The position numbers were made by a program, and so were the translations under genes. A DNA stretch of 64,000 nucleotides, from positions 1 through 64,000 of the forward strand of contig NZ_JBCHVB010000007.1 in the NCBI RefSeq assembly GCF_039023475.1. The letters are read 5' to 3'. Below the pieces are notes generated by a model that was not told the DNA's origin, made no database searches, and worked only from the letters and a program-made list of their open reading frames with translations. Each line of letters begins with the position of its first letter. The first letter of the stretch is position 1. Below, one piece after another: positions 1 through 8,769 of this stretch. This stretch comes from Erwinia sp039023475. GTDB lineage: Bacteria > Pseudomonadota > Gammaproteobacteria > Enterobacterales > Enterobacteriaceae.

Positions 1-60
1 GTTATCGGCAGCTGACAAGGCTTAATCATAAAAAACTTACCAACCGCTCACTTTTCAAAC
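1..60 (-). promoter_or_regulatory. Probable rRNA operon P1 promoter, upstream part only
   Basis: On the minus strand the first bases read an A/T-rich stretch followed by CCTTGTCAGCTGCCGATAAC, cut by the window edge. TTGTCA (18 to 13) is the -35 hexamer typical of enterobacterial rrn P1 promoters, and the A/T-rich tract before it would be the UP element; the -10 would lie outside the window. In E. coli an rRNA operon (rrnG) follows clpB in the same direction, which fits. The rRNA genes themselves are not visible, so this is inference from motif and gene order. Confidence 0.5.
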
Positions 61-102
61 CAAATGGGCTAAAAACGCTATTTTTTGCCTGGTTTATAAA
101 CA

Positions 103-130
103 AAAATGGGCCCGAAGGCCCATTTTTTTA
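103..130 (-). terminator. Bidirectional rho-independent terminator after clpB
   Basis: Perfect stem AATGGGCC / GGCCCATT around a CGAA loop, with A-run on the left and T-run on the right, so it can work in both directions. It lies 11 bp beyond the clpB stop codon and before the putative rrn promoter. Confidence 0.85.
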
Positions 131-140
131 TAACGCCGGC

Positions 141-2714
141 TTACTGATGCGCGGTAATGACGCCATCCTTCACGTCCATTTCTATCGTTTTACCCGGCAC
201 AAGCGCGCCAGAGAGGATTTGCTGCGCCAGCGGGTTTTCAATCTGCTGCTGGATTGCCCGTTTCAACGGCCTTGCGCCATATACCGGATCATAGCCGTTC
301 TGACCAAGCAGCTGTAAAGCGGCTTCCGAAATGTGCAGCTGGTAACCGCGATCTTCCAGGCGGTCGTAAAGCCGCTGCAGCTGGATTTTAGCAATTGAAG
401 CAATGTGCTGTTCACCCAGCGGATGGAAGACCACCAGCTCATCAATACGATTAATGAACTCAGGGCGGAAATGCTGTCCCACCACGGTCATCACCACTTC
501 TTTCATTTCCGCATAGCTGAGGACACCAAAACGCTCCTGAATCAGATCCGAGCCAAGGTTCGACGTCATAATGATTACCGTATTGCGGAAATCCACGGTT
601 CGACCCTGTCCATCAGTCAGGCGACCATCGTCCAGCACCTGCAACAGGATATTGAATACGTCCGGATGCGCCTTCTCAATCTCATCCAGCAATATCACAG
701 AATAAGGACGACGACGGACAGCCTCCGTCAGATAACCGCCTTCTTCATAACCGACATAGCCGGGAGGCGCGCCGACGAGACGTGATACCGAATGTTTCTC
801 CATGAATTCGGACATATCAAGCCGGACCATCGCATCGTCACTGTCGAACATAAAGTTCGCGAGCGCTTTACAGAGTTCGGTCTTACCAACCCCTGTTGGC
901 CCCAGGAACAAAAACGACCCGATAGGTCTGTTTGGATCGGCCAGACCGGCGCGGCTGCGGCGAATCGCATTCGATACGGCTTCTACCGATTCATCCTGGC
1001 CAATCACGCGCTGATGCAGCTCCTGTTCCATCCGCAGCAGCTTGTCACGTTCACCTTCCATCATGCGGTCGACAGGAATACCTGTCCAGCGGGCCAGCAC
1101 ATCGGCGATTTCAACATCGGTTACCCGGTTACGCAGCAGCCGCATGGTTTTTCCTTCCGACTGCGTGGCCAGGGCGAGCTGTTTTTCCAGCGCTGGAATT
1201 TTCCCGTACTGCAGTTCAGACATCTGGGCCAGGTCGCCTGAACGGCGTGCCTGCTCCATCGCCAGCTTCGCCTGTTCCAGCTCAGCTTTCACCGTCTGGG
1301 TGCCGGAGAGCGAGGCTTTTTCTGCCTTCCACTCCTCTTCCAGCTCAGAGTATTCACGCTCTTTCTGCCCCAGCTCCTCTTCCAGCATGTCGAGACGTTT
1401 GATACTGGCATCATCAGCCTCTTTTTTCAGCGCCTGCTGTTCCAGCTTCAGCTGGATGATCCGGCGCTCGAGGCGGTCGAGCGATTCGGGTTTGGAGTCG
1501 ATCTGCATACGAATGCTGGATGCCGCCTCGTCAATCAGGTCAATCGCTTTGTCCGGCAGCTGGCGATCGGCGATATAACGATGCGATAACGTTGCCGCTG
1601 CGACAATAGCCGGATCGGTGATCTGCACATGGTGATGCAGCTCGTAACGTTCCTTCAGGCCACGGAGGATGGCAATAGTATCTTCCACGCTCGGTTCAGC
1701 CACATAGACTTTCTGGAAACGGCGCTCAAGTGCGGCATCTTTTTCAATATACTGACGATACTCATCCAGGGTAGTGGCCCCTACGCAGTGCAACTCACCG
1801 CGTGCCAGCGCAGGTTTGAGCATATTACCGGCGTCCATTGCGCCATCGGCTTTACCTGCCCCGACCATGGTGTGCAATTCGTCAATAAACAGAATGACAT
1901 TGCCTTCCTGTTTGGAAAGATCGTTAAGCACTCCTTTCAACCGCTCTTCAAACTCGCCGCGATATTTCGCGCCTGCCACCAGAGAACCCATATCCAGCGC
2001 CAGTACCCGACGCCCTTTCAGCCCTTCCGGCACTTCGCCATTAATAATACGCTGTGCGAGTCCTTCAACAATCGCGGTTTTACCCACCCCTGGCTCACCA
2101 ATCAGAACAGGGTTGTTTTTCGTCCGGCGTTGCAGCACCTGAATAGTGCGGCGGATCTCTTCATCACGGCCAATCACTGGATCGAGTTTTCCCTGTTCGG
2201 CGCGTTCAGTCAGATCAATGGTGTATTTCTTTAAAGCCTGGCGCTGATCTTCCGCCCCTTGATCGTTCACGGTTTCTCCTCCACGCATCTGGTCAATCGC
2301 CTTCGTCAGCTTTTCACTGGTCGCGCCAGCAGACTTTAGTAAGTCCGCCAGCGAACCGCGAGAGTCGAGCGCGGCGAGGACAAAGAGTTCAGATGAAATG
2401 AAATTATCGGCGCGCTTCTGCGCCAGTTTGTCGCACAGATTCAGTACCCGCACGAGATCGGCAGAAGGCTGAACGTCGCCGTCGGTGCCCTCCACCTGCG
2501 GCAAGCGGCCGATCGCCTGCTCCACGCCATTACGCAAAGTGGCAACATCCACACCGGCGGTGGTCAGTAAAGGACGCACGGAACCGCCTTCCTGATTGAG
2601 CAAGGCGCTCATCAGATGCAGAGGTTCGATAAATTGATTGTCGCGTCCCAGTGCGGAAGACTGGGCATCGGCGAGAGCAAGCTGGAATTTGTTAGTAAGA
2701 CGATCCAGACGCAT
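141..2714 (-). CDS. clpB: ClpB disaggregase chaperone
   Basis: Hexameric AAA+ unfoldase that, with DnaK/DnaJ/GrpE, extracts and refolds polypeptides from aggregates after heat shock; cytoplasmic. The 857 residues equal the E. coli protein in length. Visible in order: Clp N-terminal repeat domain (about 1-145), first AAA+ module with Walker A GEPGVGKT near residue 206 and Walker B LFIDELHT, the coiled-coil middle domain (about 410-525, rich in E/K/L), second AAA+ module with Walker A GPTGVGKT near residue 605, and the C-terminal D2-small domain. Start ATG at 2714 has a strong AGGGGG ribosome site 5 nt upstream. The E. coli protein has an internal start giving a shorter ClpB form; that was not examined here. 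It has its own heat-shock promoter although pgeF and rluD lie upstream on the same strand. Confidence 0.98.
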   Translation of the reverse strand: MRLDRLTNKFQLALADAQSSALGRDNQFIEPLHLMSALLNQEGGSVRPLLTTAGVDVATLRNGVEQAIGRLPQVEGTDGDVQPSADLVRVLNLCDKLAQKRADNFISSELFVLAALDSRGSLADLLKSAGATSEKLTKAIDQMRGGETVNDQGAEDQRQALKKYTIDLTERAEQGKLDPVIGRDEEIRRTIQVLQRRTKNNPVLIGEPGVGKTAIVEGLAQRIINGEVPEGLKGRRVLALDMGSLVAGAKYRGEFEERLKGVLNDLSKQEGNVILFIDELHTMVGAGKADGAMDAGNMLKPALARGELHCVGATTLDEYRQYIEKDAALERRFQKVYVAEPSVEDTIAILRGLKERYELHHHVQITDPAIVAAATLSHRYIADRQLPDKAIDLIDEAASSIRMQIDSKPESLDRLERRIIQLKLEQQALKKEADDASIKRLDMLEEELGQKEREYSELEEEWKAEKASLSGTQTVKAELEQAKLAMEQARRSGDLAQMSELQYGKIPALEKQLALATQSEGKTMRLLRNRVTDVEIADVLARWTGIPVDRMMEGERDKLLRMEQELHQRVIGQDESVEAVSNAIRRSRAGLADPNRPIGSFLFLGPTGVGKTELCKALANFMFDSDDAMVRLDMSEFMEKHSVSRLVGAPPGYVGYEEGGYLTEAVRRRPYSVILLDEIEKAHPDVFNILLQVLDDGRLTDGQGRTVDFRNTVIIMTSNLGSDLIQERFGVLSYAEMKEVVMTVVGQHFRPEFINRIDELVVFHPLGEQHIASIAKIQLQRLYDRLEDRGYQLHISEAALQLLGQNGYDPVYGARPLKRAIQQQIENPLAQQILSGALVPGKTIEMDVKDGVITAHQ

Positions 2715-2750
2715 AATTCCCCCTTTCAGGTCAAATTGCTACTGGAGATT

Positions 2751-2778
2751 AAATGAGGTCATACCTCAAATTTTCAAG
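2751..2778 (-). promoter_or_regulatory. Sigma-32 heat-shock promoter of clpB
   Basis: Minus strand carries CTTGAAAA (2778-2771) and CCTCATTT (2758-2751) separated by about 12 bp, matching the sigma-32 consensus CTTGAA and CCCCATNT. It sits 37 bp upstream of the clpB start, as in E. coli. Confidence 0.85.
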
Positions 2779-2839
2779 TTTAATGACCCAAAATATTTGG
2801 TGAAATATACATCAACCTGGATCGTCTTATGCCGCTAGG

Positions 2840-3568
2840 TTATATCAGCCAGATCAAACTTGCCATACGTCCCGTTGCAGGTTCGCGCCGGTAAGAGAAG
2901 AATTGTTCTGGTTCAGAAAAGGTACATAGCCCGCCGCCCGTGATGTGGCGTACGCCTTTTTGCCTCAGGCGCCGCTGGGCCAGCTGCCAGATATCGGCAA
3001 AATATTTTTCTCCTGCCGGTCGAAAAGCATTGCAATCATGCTGGTCCACCGCCAAAAAGGCCTCTCTGACTTCGGGACCCACTTCAAAAGCAGCGGGTCC
3101 TATAGCGGGCCCCAGCCAGACCAGAATCTCTTCTGGCGGGACGATGAAAGCTTCAAGCGTCGCTTCAAGAACGCCTGCGCACAGTCCACGCCATCCGGCA
3201 TGGGCCGCCGCCACTTCCTGACCATCAAGCGAAGCAAACAGCACCGGCAAACAGTCAGCGGTCATCACCGCGCAGACCTTACCCCGCTGGCGCGTGTAGG
3301 CCGCATCAGCCCGCAAAGAGAGTGGCGTTTTACCGGTCAGATGAAGCACCTCGGTACCATGAACCTGATCCAGCCAGCAAGGCGGAGAAGGCATGCCGGC
3401 CAGCGCAACCAGATGGTCGCGATTCGCCTGCACGCTTTCCGGAGAATCTCCGACATGCGTCCCGAGATTCAGCGAATCCCAGGGCGCCCGGCTGAAGCCT
3501 CCCCGGCGCGTTGTGGAGCAGGCCTTGACGCCAGCCGGAGCAGCCCACTGCGGCGTAATAAGACTCAT
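2840..3568 (-). CDS. pgeF: PgeF/YfiH multicopper-like polyphenol oxidase family protein
   Basis: 242-residue member of the YfiH/YlmD (laccase-domain, DUF152) family. E. coli PgeF prevents misincorporation of serine in place of alanine in the peptidoglycan stem peptide; related proteins show purine nucleoside phosphorylase activity in vitro. The conserved metal-site residues are present: His70 in DQVHG, Cys106 in TADCLPV and His123 in AAHAGWRG. It is translationally coupled to rluD: its ATG overlaps the rluD stop at 3568. Length equals the E. coli protein within one residue. Start ATG 3568 matches the family N-terminus. Confidence 0.93.
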   Translation of the reverse strand: MSLITPQWAAPAGVKACSTTRRGGFSRAPWDSLNLGTHVGDSPESVQANRDHLVALAGMPSPPCWLDQVHGTEVLHLTGKTPLSLRADAAYTRQRGKVCAVMTADCLPVLFASLDGQEVAAAHAGWRGLCAGVLEATLEAFIVPPEEILVWLGPAIGPAAFEVGPEVREAFLAVDQHDCNAFRPAGEKYFADIWQLAQRRLRQKGVRHITGGGLCTFSEPEQFFSYRREPATGRMASLIWLI

Positions 3569-4545
3569 TACCAGTCCATCTGCTCTTTAAACTCTTCCGT
3601 ATCCACCTTCAGGGCGTTGATCAAATCAACCATGTCCTGTGGTAAAGGCGCATGCCACTCCATCTCTATGCCGGTGATCGGATGGTAGAGACGAAGCATG
3701 GTGGCATGAAGAGCCTGGCGATCAAATTTACGCAGTGTGCCAATGAAGGCTTCAGAAGCCCCTTTAGGTGGACGCGGCCGACCGCCATAAAGCTGGTCGC
3801 CCACCAGCGGATGAGCAATGTGGGACATATGCACACGGATCTGGTGGGTACGACCGGTTTCAAGACGCAAACGCAGGCGGGTGTGGGCGCGAAAATGCTC
3901 CATGATCCGGTAGTGCGTGGTTGCAGGTTTCCCCATAGGGTGGACGGCCATATGGGTACGCTTAGTCGAGTGACGACTAATAGGTTCATCTACCGTTCCG
4001 CCCGCCGTCATCCGGCCAATGGCGACAGCTTCATATTCACGCGTGATTTCCCGCAGTTGCAGGGATTCCACCAGGTGAGTCTGGGCGGGAACGGTTTTGG
4101 CGACCACCATCAGACCAGTGGTGTCTTTATCCAGGCGGTGTACAATTCCCGCCCGGGGCACATCAGCGATAGCAGGGAAATAATGCAGTAGGGCATTCAG
4201 CACCGTGCCATCAGGGTTGCCAGCACCGGGATGCACAACCAGGTCGCGCGGTTTATTGATCACCAGGATATCGTCATCCTCATAAACAATCGTCAGAGGA
4301 ATATCCTGCGCTTCCCAGCGCGCTTCCTCTTCAATTTCCGCGTCGATAGCGATTTGTTCGCCGCCGAGGACTTTTTCTTTGGGTTTGTCGATGATTACGC
4401 CATTTACGCTGGCGCGACGGTCGAGAATCCACTCTTTTATACGAGATCGGGAATAATCAGGGAACAATTCGGCCAAAGCCTGATCTAAGCGTTGTCCGAG
4501 TTGCGATTCGGAGACCGTTGCGTTGAGTTTTACTTGTTGTGCCAT
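3568..4545 (-). CDS. rluD: 23S rRNA pseudouridine(1911/1915/1917) synthase RluD
   Basis: Makes three pseudouridines in helix 69 of 23S rRNA, needed for normal ribosome assembly and termination. 325 residues. N-terminal S4 RNA-binding domain (about 17-80), then the RluA-type catalytic domain with motif HRLDKDT, whose Asp139 is the catalytic nucleophile. Divergently transcribed from bamD and followed without a gap by pgeF, the conserved rluD-pgeF-clpB order. Confidence 0.96.
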   Translation of the reverse strand: MAQQVKLNATVSESQLGQRLDQALAELFPDYSRSRIKEWILDRRASVNGVIIDKPKEKVLGGEQIAIDAEIEEEARWEAQDIPLTIVYEDDDILVINKPRDLVVHPGAGNPDGTVLNALLHYFPAIADVPRAGIVHRLDKDTTGLMVVAKTVPAQTHLVESLQLREITREYEAVAIGRMTAGGTVDEPISRHSTKRTHMAVHPMGKPATTHYRIMEHFRAHTRLRLRLETGRTHQIRVHMSHIAHPLVGDQLYGGRPRPPKGASEAFIGTLRKFDRQALHATMLRLYHPITGIEMEWHAPLPQDMVDLINALKVDTEEFKEQMDW

Positions 4546-4570
4546 AAACAGCTTCTTCGTTAACGTTGGG

Positions 4571-4598
4571 TTTTCACGGCGATGCCGTTTAATATAAT
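4571..4598 (+). promoter_or_regulatory. Likely bamD promoter
   Basis: Consensus -10 TATAAT (4593-4598) with a poorer -35 TTTTCA 16 bp upstream, 78 bp before the bamD start in the rluD/bamD divergent region. The -10 is exact; the -35 is a weak match. Confidence 0.5.
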
Positions 4599-4675
4599 GT
4601 GCTATTGTACCTGGTCACTATCGGGGGCTACATGGACAGCTTCCTGAATAACACTCTGAGGATAATCAAATCGTC

Positions 4676-5407
4676 ATGACGCGTATGAAATATCTGGTGG
4701 CTGCAGCCACGTTGAGCCTGGCATTAGCGGGTTGTTCCGGCTCGAAGGATACGGTGCCCGATAGCCCGCCTTCTGAGATCTATGCCACAGCCCAGCAAAA
4801 ACTGCAGGACGGTAACTTTAAAGGAGCGATAACGCAACTGGAAGCGCTTGATAATCGCTACCCGTTCGGGCCTTACTCCCAGCAAGTTCAGCTGGACCTG
4901 ATCTACGCTTACTATAAAAATGCCGATTTGCCGCTGGCGCAGGCTGCCATCGACCGTTTTATGCGTCTGAATCCCACCCATCCGAACATTGATTACGTCA
5001 TTTATATGCGTGGTCTGACGGATATGGCACTGGATGACAGCGCGCTGCAGGGCTTCTTCGGCATCGATCGTTCCGATCGCGATCCGACACATGCGCGCGA
5101 TGCCTTCCACGACTTCTCTCAGCTACTGCGCGGTTACCCGAACAGCCAGTATGCCACCGATGCCAGAAAGCGTCTGGTGTACCTGAAAGATCGTCTGGCG
5201 AAATATGAACTCGCCGTGGCGCAATTCTACACTAAGCGCGAAGCTTATGTCGCAGTAGTTAACCGCGTTGAGCAAATGATGAAAGACTACCCGGATACGC
5301 AGGCGACCCGCACGGCGCTGCCGCTGATGGAAAACGCCTACCGTAAGCTACAGCTGAATGCGCAGGCCGATAAAGTCGCGAAGATCATCGCGACCAATCA
5401 GGCTTAA
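4676..5407 (+). CDS. bamD: Outer-membrane assembly lipoprotein BamD
   Basis: Essential lipoprotein of the BAM complex (BamABCDE), which folds beta-barrel proteins into the outer membrane; sits on the periplasmic face. 243 residues. Signal peptide with lipobox LALAGC; Cys20 is the lipidated residue after cleavage. The mature part is made of TPR-like helical repeats (EIYATAQQKLQDGNF, YPFGPYSQQVQLDLIYAYY and so on) and is nearly identical to E. coli BamD for most of its length. The start ATG at 4676 (MTRMKYL) matches E. coli; the next ATG at 4685 is an alternative. Own promoter, strong terminator after it. Confidence 0.97.
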   Translation: MTRMKYLVAAATLSLALAGCSGSKDTVPDSPPSEIYATAQQKLQDGNFKGAITQLEALDNRYPFGPYSQQVQLDLIYAYYKNADLPLAQAAIDRFMRLNPTHPNIDYVIYMRGLTDMALDDSALQGFFGIDRSDRDPTHARDAFHDFSQLLRGYPNSQYATDARKRLVYLKDRLAKYELAVAQFYTKREAYVAVVNRVEQMMKDYPDTQATRTALPLMENAYRKLQLNAQADKVAKIIATNQA

Positions 5408-5419
5408 GCGTCAGAAACA

Positions 5420-5456
5420 AAAAATGGCAGCCTTAAAAGGGCTGCCATTTTTTTTG
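5420..5456 (+). terminator. Terminator after bamD
   Basis: Stem AATGGCAGCC / GGCTGCCATT with a TTAAAA loop followed by eight T residues. Confidence 0.92.
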
Positions 5457-5673
5457 CATCGCTTTCTACCAGTATCTGTTACTGCGTTAACTTATCAATC
5501 CTGCCCGGCTCAGAACAACTTCTCAACCCCTGAATGCCGGATTATCAGGCTGCCTCACAGAATTTTCAAACCTGACAAAAAGTGACAAAAAAACATGACC
5601 TGAATCACGCAATCCCCCCCTTTTCAGGGTATGCTGAACTTACACTCGACGGAAATGACTAGAGGTAAATACT

Positions 5674-6009
5674 ATGGTTATCAACATTACCAGTAAGCAC
5701 ATGGAGATCACCCCGGCTATCCGCCAACATGTCGAAGACCGTCTCGCCAAACTGGAAAAGTGGCAAACCCATCTGATTAATCCTCATATTGTTCTCTCCA
5801 GAGAACCGAAAGAATTCGTTGCCGATGCGACTATCAACACGCCCAATGGCCCTCTGATTGCCAGCGCGAAACACGATGATATGTATGCGGCCATAAACGA
5901 ACTGATTAACAAGCTTGAGCGCCAGCTGAACAAGGTTCAGCACAAGGGCGAAGCCCGCCGCGCTAACGCCAGCGTCAAAGACTTCAGCATTGTCGATGAA
6001 GAGCTATGA
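5674..6009 (+). CDS. raiA: Ribosome-associated inhibitor RaiA (protein Y)
   Basis: Cold-shock and stationary-phase factor that binds the 30S decoding centre, blocks tRNA and mRNA entry and inactivates 70S ribosomes. 111 residues, the short HPF/RaiA fold (beta-alpha-beta-beta-beta-alpha) with the basic C-terminal helix (KLERQLNKVQHKGEARR) that contacts 16S rRNA. Ribosome site AGAGG 9 nt before ATG. Monocistronic: the gap to bamD has a terminator and another follows this gene. Confidence 0.96.
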   Translation: MVINITSKHMEITPAIRQHVEDRLAKLEKWQTHLINPHIVLSREPKEFVADATINTPNGPLIASAKHDDMYAAINELINKLERQLNKVQHKGEARRANASVKDFSIVDEEL

Positions 6010-6018
6010 CCGATATGA

Positions 6019-6042
6019 ACGCGCCTCAGGGCGCGTTTTTTA
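6019..6042 (+). terminator. Terminator after raiA
   Basis: Stem AACGCGCC / GGGCGCGTT with a 2-3 nt loop and a T6 tract, 10 bp after the raiA stop. Confidence 0.88.
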
Positions 6043-6071
6043 TTGACAGAAAGAAATTAGCGGTTACTTTA
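6043..6071 (+). promoter_or_regulatory. pheLA promoter
   Basis: Perfect -35 TTGACA (6043-6048) and a weak -10 TACTTT (6065-6070) at 16 bp spacing, just after the raiA terminator and before pheL. Position is as expected; the -10 match is only partial. Confidence 0.6.
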
Positions 6072-6097
6072 ACCTCTTCCCGGTTACGGACATCATC

Positions 6098-6145
6098 ATG
6101 AAAAAACGGCTGTTCTTCTTCGCATTCTTTTTTACCTTCCCCTGA
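6098..6145 (+). CDS. pheL: pheA operon leader peptide PheL
   Basis: 15-codon leader reading [15 protein letters not shown], seven of the residues being phenylalanine. In E. coli the corresponding peptide ([15 protein letters not shown]) senses charged tRNA-Phe: ribosome stalling at the Phe codons favours the antiterminator and allows transcription of pheA. The C-terminal [10 protein letters not shown] is the same as E. coli while residues 2-5 differ (KKRL instead of KHIP). It is followed by the attenuator hairpin at 6192-6220. Confidence 0.92.
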   Translation: [15 protein letters not shown]

Positions 6146-6191
6146 ACGGGAGGCCATTCGTCGTGAAAGAATAAATGCGAAGACGAACAAT

Positions 6192-6220
6192 AAAGCCTCC
6201 CCAGCGGGAGGCTTTTTTTT
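6192..6220 (+). terminator. pheA attenuator
   Basis: Stem AAGCCTCC / GGGAGGCTT with an eight-T tract between pheL and pheA. An upstream GGGAGGCCATTCGTCG segment (6149-6164) can pair with GACGAA and GCCTCC segments to form alternative structures, the arrangement of a classic attenuator under phenylalanine control. Confidence 0.9.
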
Positions 6221-6243
6221 ATGGACATCTGACAGGTAGAACT

Positions 6244-7404
6244 ATGACCGCTGAAAATCCACTGCTGAGCCTGCGCCACAAAATCAGTGCTCTGGACGAA
6301 GAACTGCTGGGCCTGCTGGCGCAGCGCAGGGCGCTGGCGATAGAAGTTGCCACGGCAAAAATGGCAACGCACCGCCCCGTCCGCGACATCGATCGCGAGC
6401 GCGATTTGCTTGAACATCTCATCACGCTTGGGAAAAATCACAAGCTGGATGCCCATTACATCACCCGCCTTTTTCAGCTGATTATTGAAGACTCCGTGCT
6501 GACTCAGCAGGCGCTGCTGCAAAAACATCTTAATCAAACCAGTGCACAGTCGGCCCGCGTTGCCTTTCTGGGGCCAAAAGGCTCCTACTCTCACCTCGCT
6601 GCACGACATTATGCCGCCCGCCACTTCGATACCTTTATTGAAAGCGGCTGCCTGAAATTTCAGGAAATTTTTAATCAGGTGGAAACCGGCCAGGCCGATT
6701 ATGCCGTGCTGCCGATTGAGAATACCAGCTCGGGCTCCATCAACGACGTTTACGATCTCCTTCAGCAAACCAGCCTGTCGGTTGTAGGCGAGATGACCAT
6801 TCCGATCGATCACTGTGTACTGGTAACGGGAAGTACCGATCTGCAGCAGGTCGAAACGGTCTACAGCCATCCTCAGCCTTTCCAGCAGTGCAGCCAGTTT
6901 ATTAACCGCTTCCCACACTGGAAAATTGAGTATACCGAAAGCACCGCAGCAGCGATGGAGAAGGTCGCGGCCCTTAATTCACCGAAAGCGGCGGCGCTCG
7001 GCAGCGAGGCAGGCGGTGAACTTTACGGTCTTCAGGTGCTGGAGCGTAACCTGGCGAATCAGCAGCAGAATATCACCCGCTTTATTATTCTGGCCCGTAA
7101 ACCGGTTGAGGTGTCGCTGCAGGTCCCGGCCAAAACCACCCTGATTATGGCCACCGGACAGCAGGCTGGTGCGCTGGTAGAAGCGCTGTTAGTACTGCGT
7201 CAGCACAATCTGGTGATGAGCAAGCTGGAATCGCGCCCTATTAACGGCAATCCATGGGAAGAGATGTTTTACATCGATTTTCAGGGCAACCTTCGCTCGG
7301 AAGAGGTGCAGCAGGCGCTGCGCGAACTGACGCCTATCACCCGCTCGCTGAAGGTGCTCGGCTGCTACCCAAGCGAAAATATCGTGCCGGTTATGCCTGA
7401 GTAA
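6244..7404 (+). CDS. pheA: Chorismate mutase / prephenate dehydratase (P-protein)
   Basis: Bifunctional enzyme converting chorismate to prephenate and then to phenylpyruvate, the committed branch to phenylalanine. 386 residues as in E. coli. Three parts: AroQ-type chorismate mutase (about 1-90; LLSLRHKISALDEELL, conserved RPVRDIDRERDLL), prephenate dehydratase (about 105-285; GPKGSYSHLAAR, NTSSGSINDVYDLL), and a C-terminal ACT domain with the feedback motif GALVEALLVLRQHNL and ESRP for L-Phe binding. Start chosen at ATG 6244 (MTAENPLL), which matches the family and has AGGT upstream; the open frame extends to 6175 but that overlaps the attenuator. Confidence 0.97.
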   Translation: MTAENPLLSLRHKISALDEELLGLLAQRRALAIEVATAKMATHRPVRDIDRERDLLEHLITLGKNHKLDAHYITRLFQLIIEDSVLTQQALLQKHLNQTSAQSARVAFLGPKGSYSHLAARHYAARHFDTFIESGCLKFQEIFNQVETGQADYAVLPIENTSSGSINDVYDLLQQTSLSVVGEMTIPIDHCVLVTGSTDLQQVETVYSHPQPFQQCSQFINRFPHWKIEYTESTAAAMEKVAALNSPKAAALGSEAGGELYGLQVLERNLANQQQNITRFIILARKPVEVSLQVPAKTTLIMATGQQAGALVEALLVLRQHNLVMSKLESRPINGNPWEEMFYIDFQGNLRSEEVQQALRELTPITRSLKVLGCYPSENIVPVMPE

Positions 7405-7414
7405 TTCATCACCA

Positions 7415-7441
7415 CGCCAGCCATCTTAGCGGATGGCTGTT
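7415..7441 (+). terminator. Weak hairpin after pheA
   Basis: AGCCATC / GATGGCT stem with a short TTT tail, about 15 bp after pheA. The T tract is short, so its strength is doubtful. Confidence 0.5.
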
Positions 7442-7609
7442 TCCTGCCCTTTCCTCTGTTTCCTTCCCCTCTGCCGGAAGCCTCAGGCTGGTCTGGCCAT
7501 CATTGATGACCACTTTCGCAGAACGGTTCCCTATTCTGGCGCAGCCGCTGGCGGCGTTTTTACTTTCAGCAAGGGCGCAGGAGATCCTTCAGGAAGAGGG
7601 GTTCAGCCA

Positions 7610-7636
7610 CTAAGAAAGGCCGTTGCCGGCCTTTCA
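7610..7636 (-). terminator. Terminator after tyrA
   Basis: Stem AAAGGCC / GGCCTTT on the minus strand 10 bp after the tyrA stop, with a TTTCTT tail. Together with the hairpin after pheA it separates the two convergent genes; no gene is seen in the 7442-7609 stretch between them. Confidence 0.65.
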
Positions 7637-7645
7637 GATGCTCTG

Positions 7646-8767
7646 TTACTGGCGATTATCGTTCGCCTGGCGCAGCAGCGTACGGCTTTCCAGCATAAAG
7701 CGCTGGGCGTAGTCACCAAACCAGTGCTCCACTTTGCGGAAGCTGTCGATAAAGGCCTGTTTATCTCCCTGCTCAAGCAGTTTGATTGCCTCACCGAAGC
7801 GCTGGTAATAGCGCTTAATCAGCGCCACATTACTTTCTGAAGACATAATAATGTCTGCATATAACTGTGGATCCTGAGCAAACAGGCGACCGACCATGGC
7901 GAGTTCCAGCCGGTAAATAGGCGATGAAAGCGCCAGCAGCTGGTCCAGCTGCACGTTCTCCTCTGCCAGATGCAACCCATAGGCGAAGGTGGCAAAGTGG
8001 CGCAGCGCCTGGATAAAGGCCATATTCTGGTCGTGCTCAACCGCGCTGGTGCGGTGCAGACGCGCACCCCATACCTGAATCTGTTCAAGGAACCACTGAT
8101 AGGCTTCCGGCTGCCGCCCGTCACACCAGACGACCACCTGCTTCGCCAGGCTGCCGCTGTCCGGGCCAAACATTGGATGGAGGCCCAGCACCGGCCCGCT
8201 GTGCGCGGCCAGCATCGCCTGCAGCGGGCTGTTTTTCACCGAGGATAAATCTACCAGAATGCAGTCTTCCGGCAGCGACGGCAGTTCAGCAATCACCTCT
8301 TCGGTCAGATGAATAGGCACACTGATAATCACCATACCGGCATCTGATAACAGGCTTTCAGACTGTGGCCACTCCTCCTTGTCGAGGATTCTGACCTGAT
8401 AGCCTGAGAGCGTGAGCATTTTTTCAAACAGGCGGCCCATCTGCCCTTTACCGCCAACGATCACCACCGGACGCAGCGTCGGACAGAGCGTTTTAAAGCC
8501 TTTGTCATTCTCACTCGAATAGGACTCACGCATCACGCGGCGCAGGATGTCCTCTATCAGATCCGGCGGCACGCCGAGCCGCTCAGCCTCCTGACGCCTT
8601 GAGGCCAGCATTGAGGTTTCGCGTTCCGGCACATAAATAGGCAGGCCATACCGGCTTTTTACTTCACCCACTTCAGCAACCAGATCCAGTCGCTTAGCCA
8701 GCAGATCGAGCAGCGCTTTATCTACCTCATCAATTTTATCGCGTAGCGCCGTCAGTTCAGCGACCAT
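7646..8767 (-). CDS. tyrA: Chorismate mutase / prephenate dehydrogenase (T-protein)
   Basis: Bifunctional enzyme making 4-hydroxyphenylpyruvate, the tyrosine branch. 373 residues, the E. coli length. N-terminal AroQ-type mutase domain (LTALRDKIDEVDKALLDLLAKR, residues about 5-26), linker, then a Rossmann NAD-binding domain (IVGGKGQMGRLFEKM near residue 104) and helical dimerisation region. Only 2 bp separate its start from the aroF stop, so aroF-tyrA is an operon under the TyrR-controlled aroF promoter. Confidence 0.97.
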   Translation of the reverse strand: MVAELTALRDKIDEVDKALLDLLAKRLDLVAEVGEVKSRYGLPIYVPERETSMLASRRQEAERLGVPPDLIEDILRRVMRESYSSENDKGFKTLCPTLRPVVIVGGKGQMGRLFEKMLTLSGYQVRILDKEEWPQSESLLSDAGMVIISVPIHLTEEVIAELPSLPEDCILVDLSSVKNSPLQAMLAAHSGPVLGLHPMFGPDSGSLAKQVVVWCDGRQPEAYQWFLEQIQVWGARLHRTSAVEHDQNMAFIQALRHFATFAYGLHLAEENVQLDQLLALSSPIYRLELAMVGRLFAQDPQLYADIIMSSESNVALIKRYYQRFGEAIKLLEQGDKQAFIDSFRKVEHWFGDYAQRFMLESRTLLRQANDNRQ

Positions 8768-8769
8768 AA

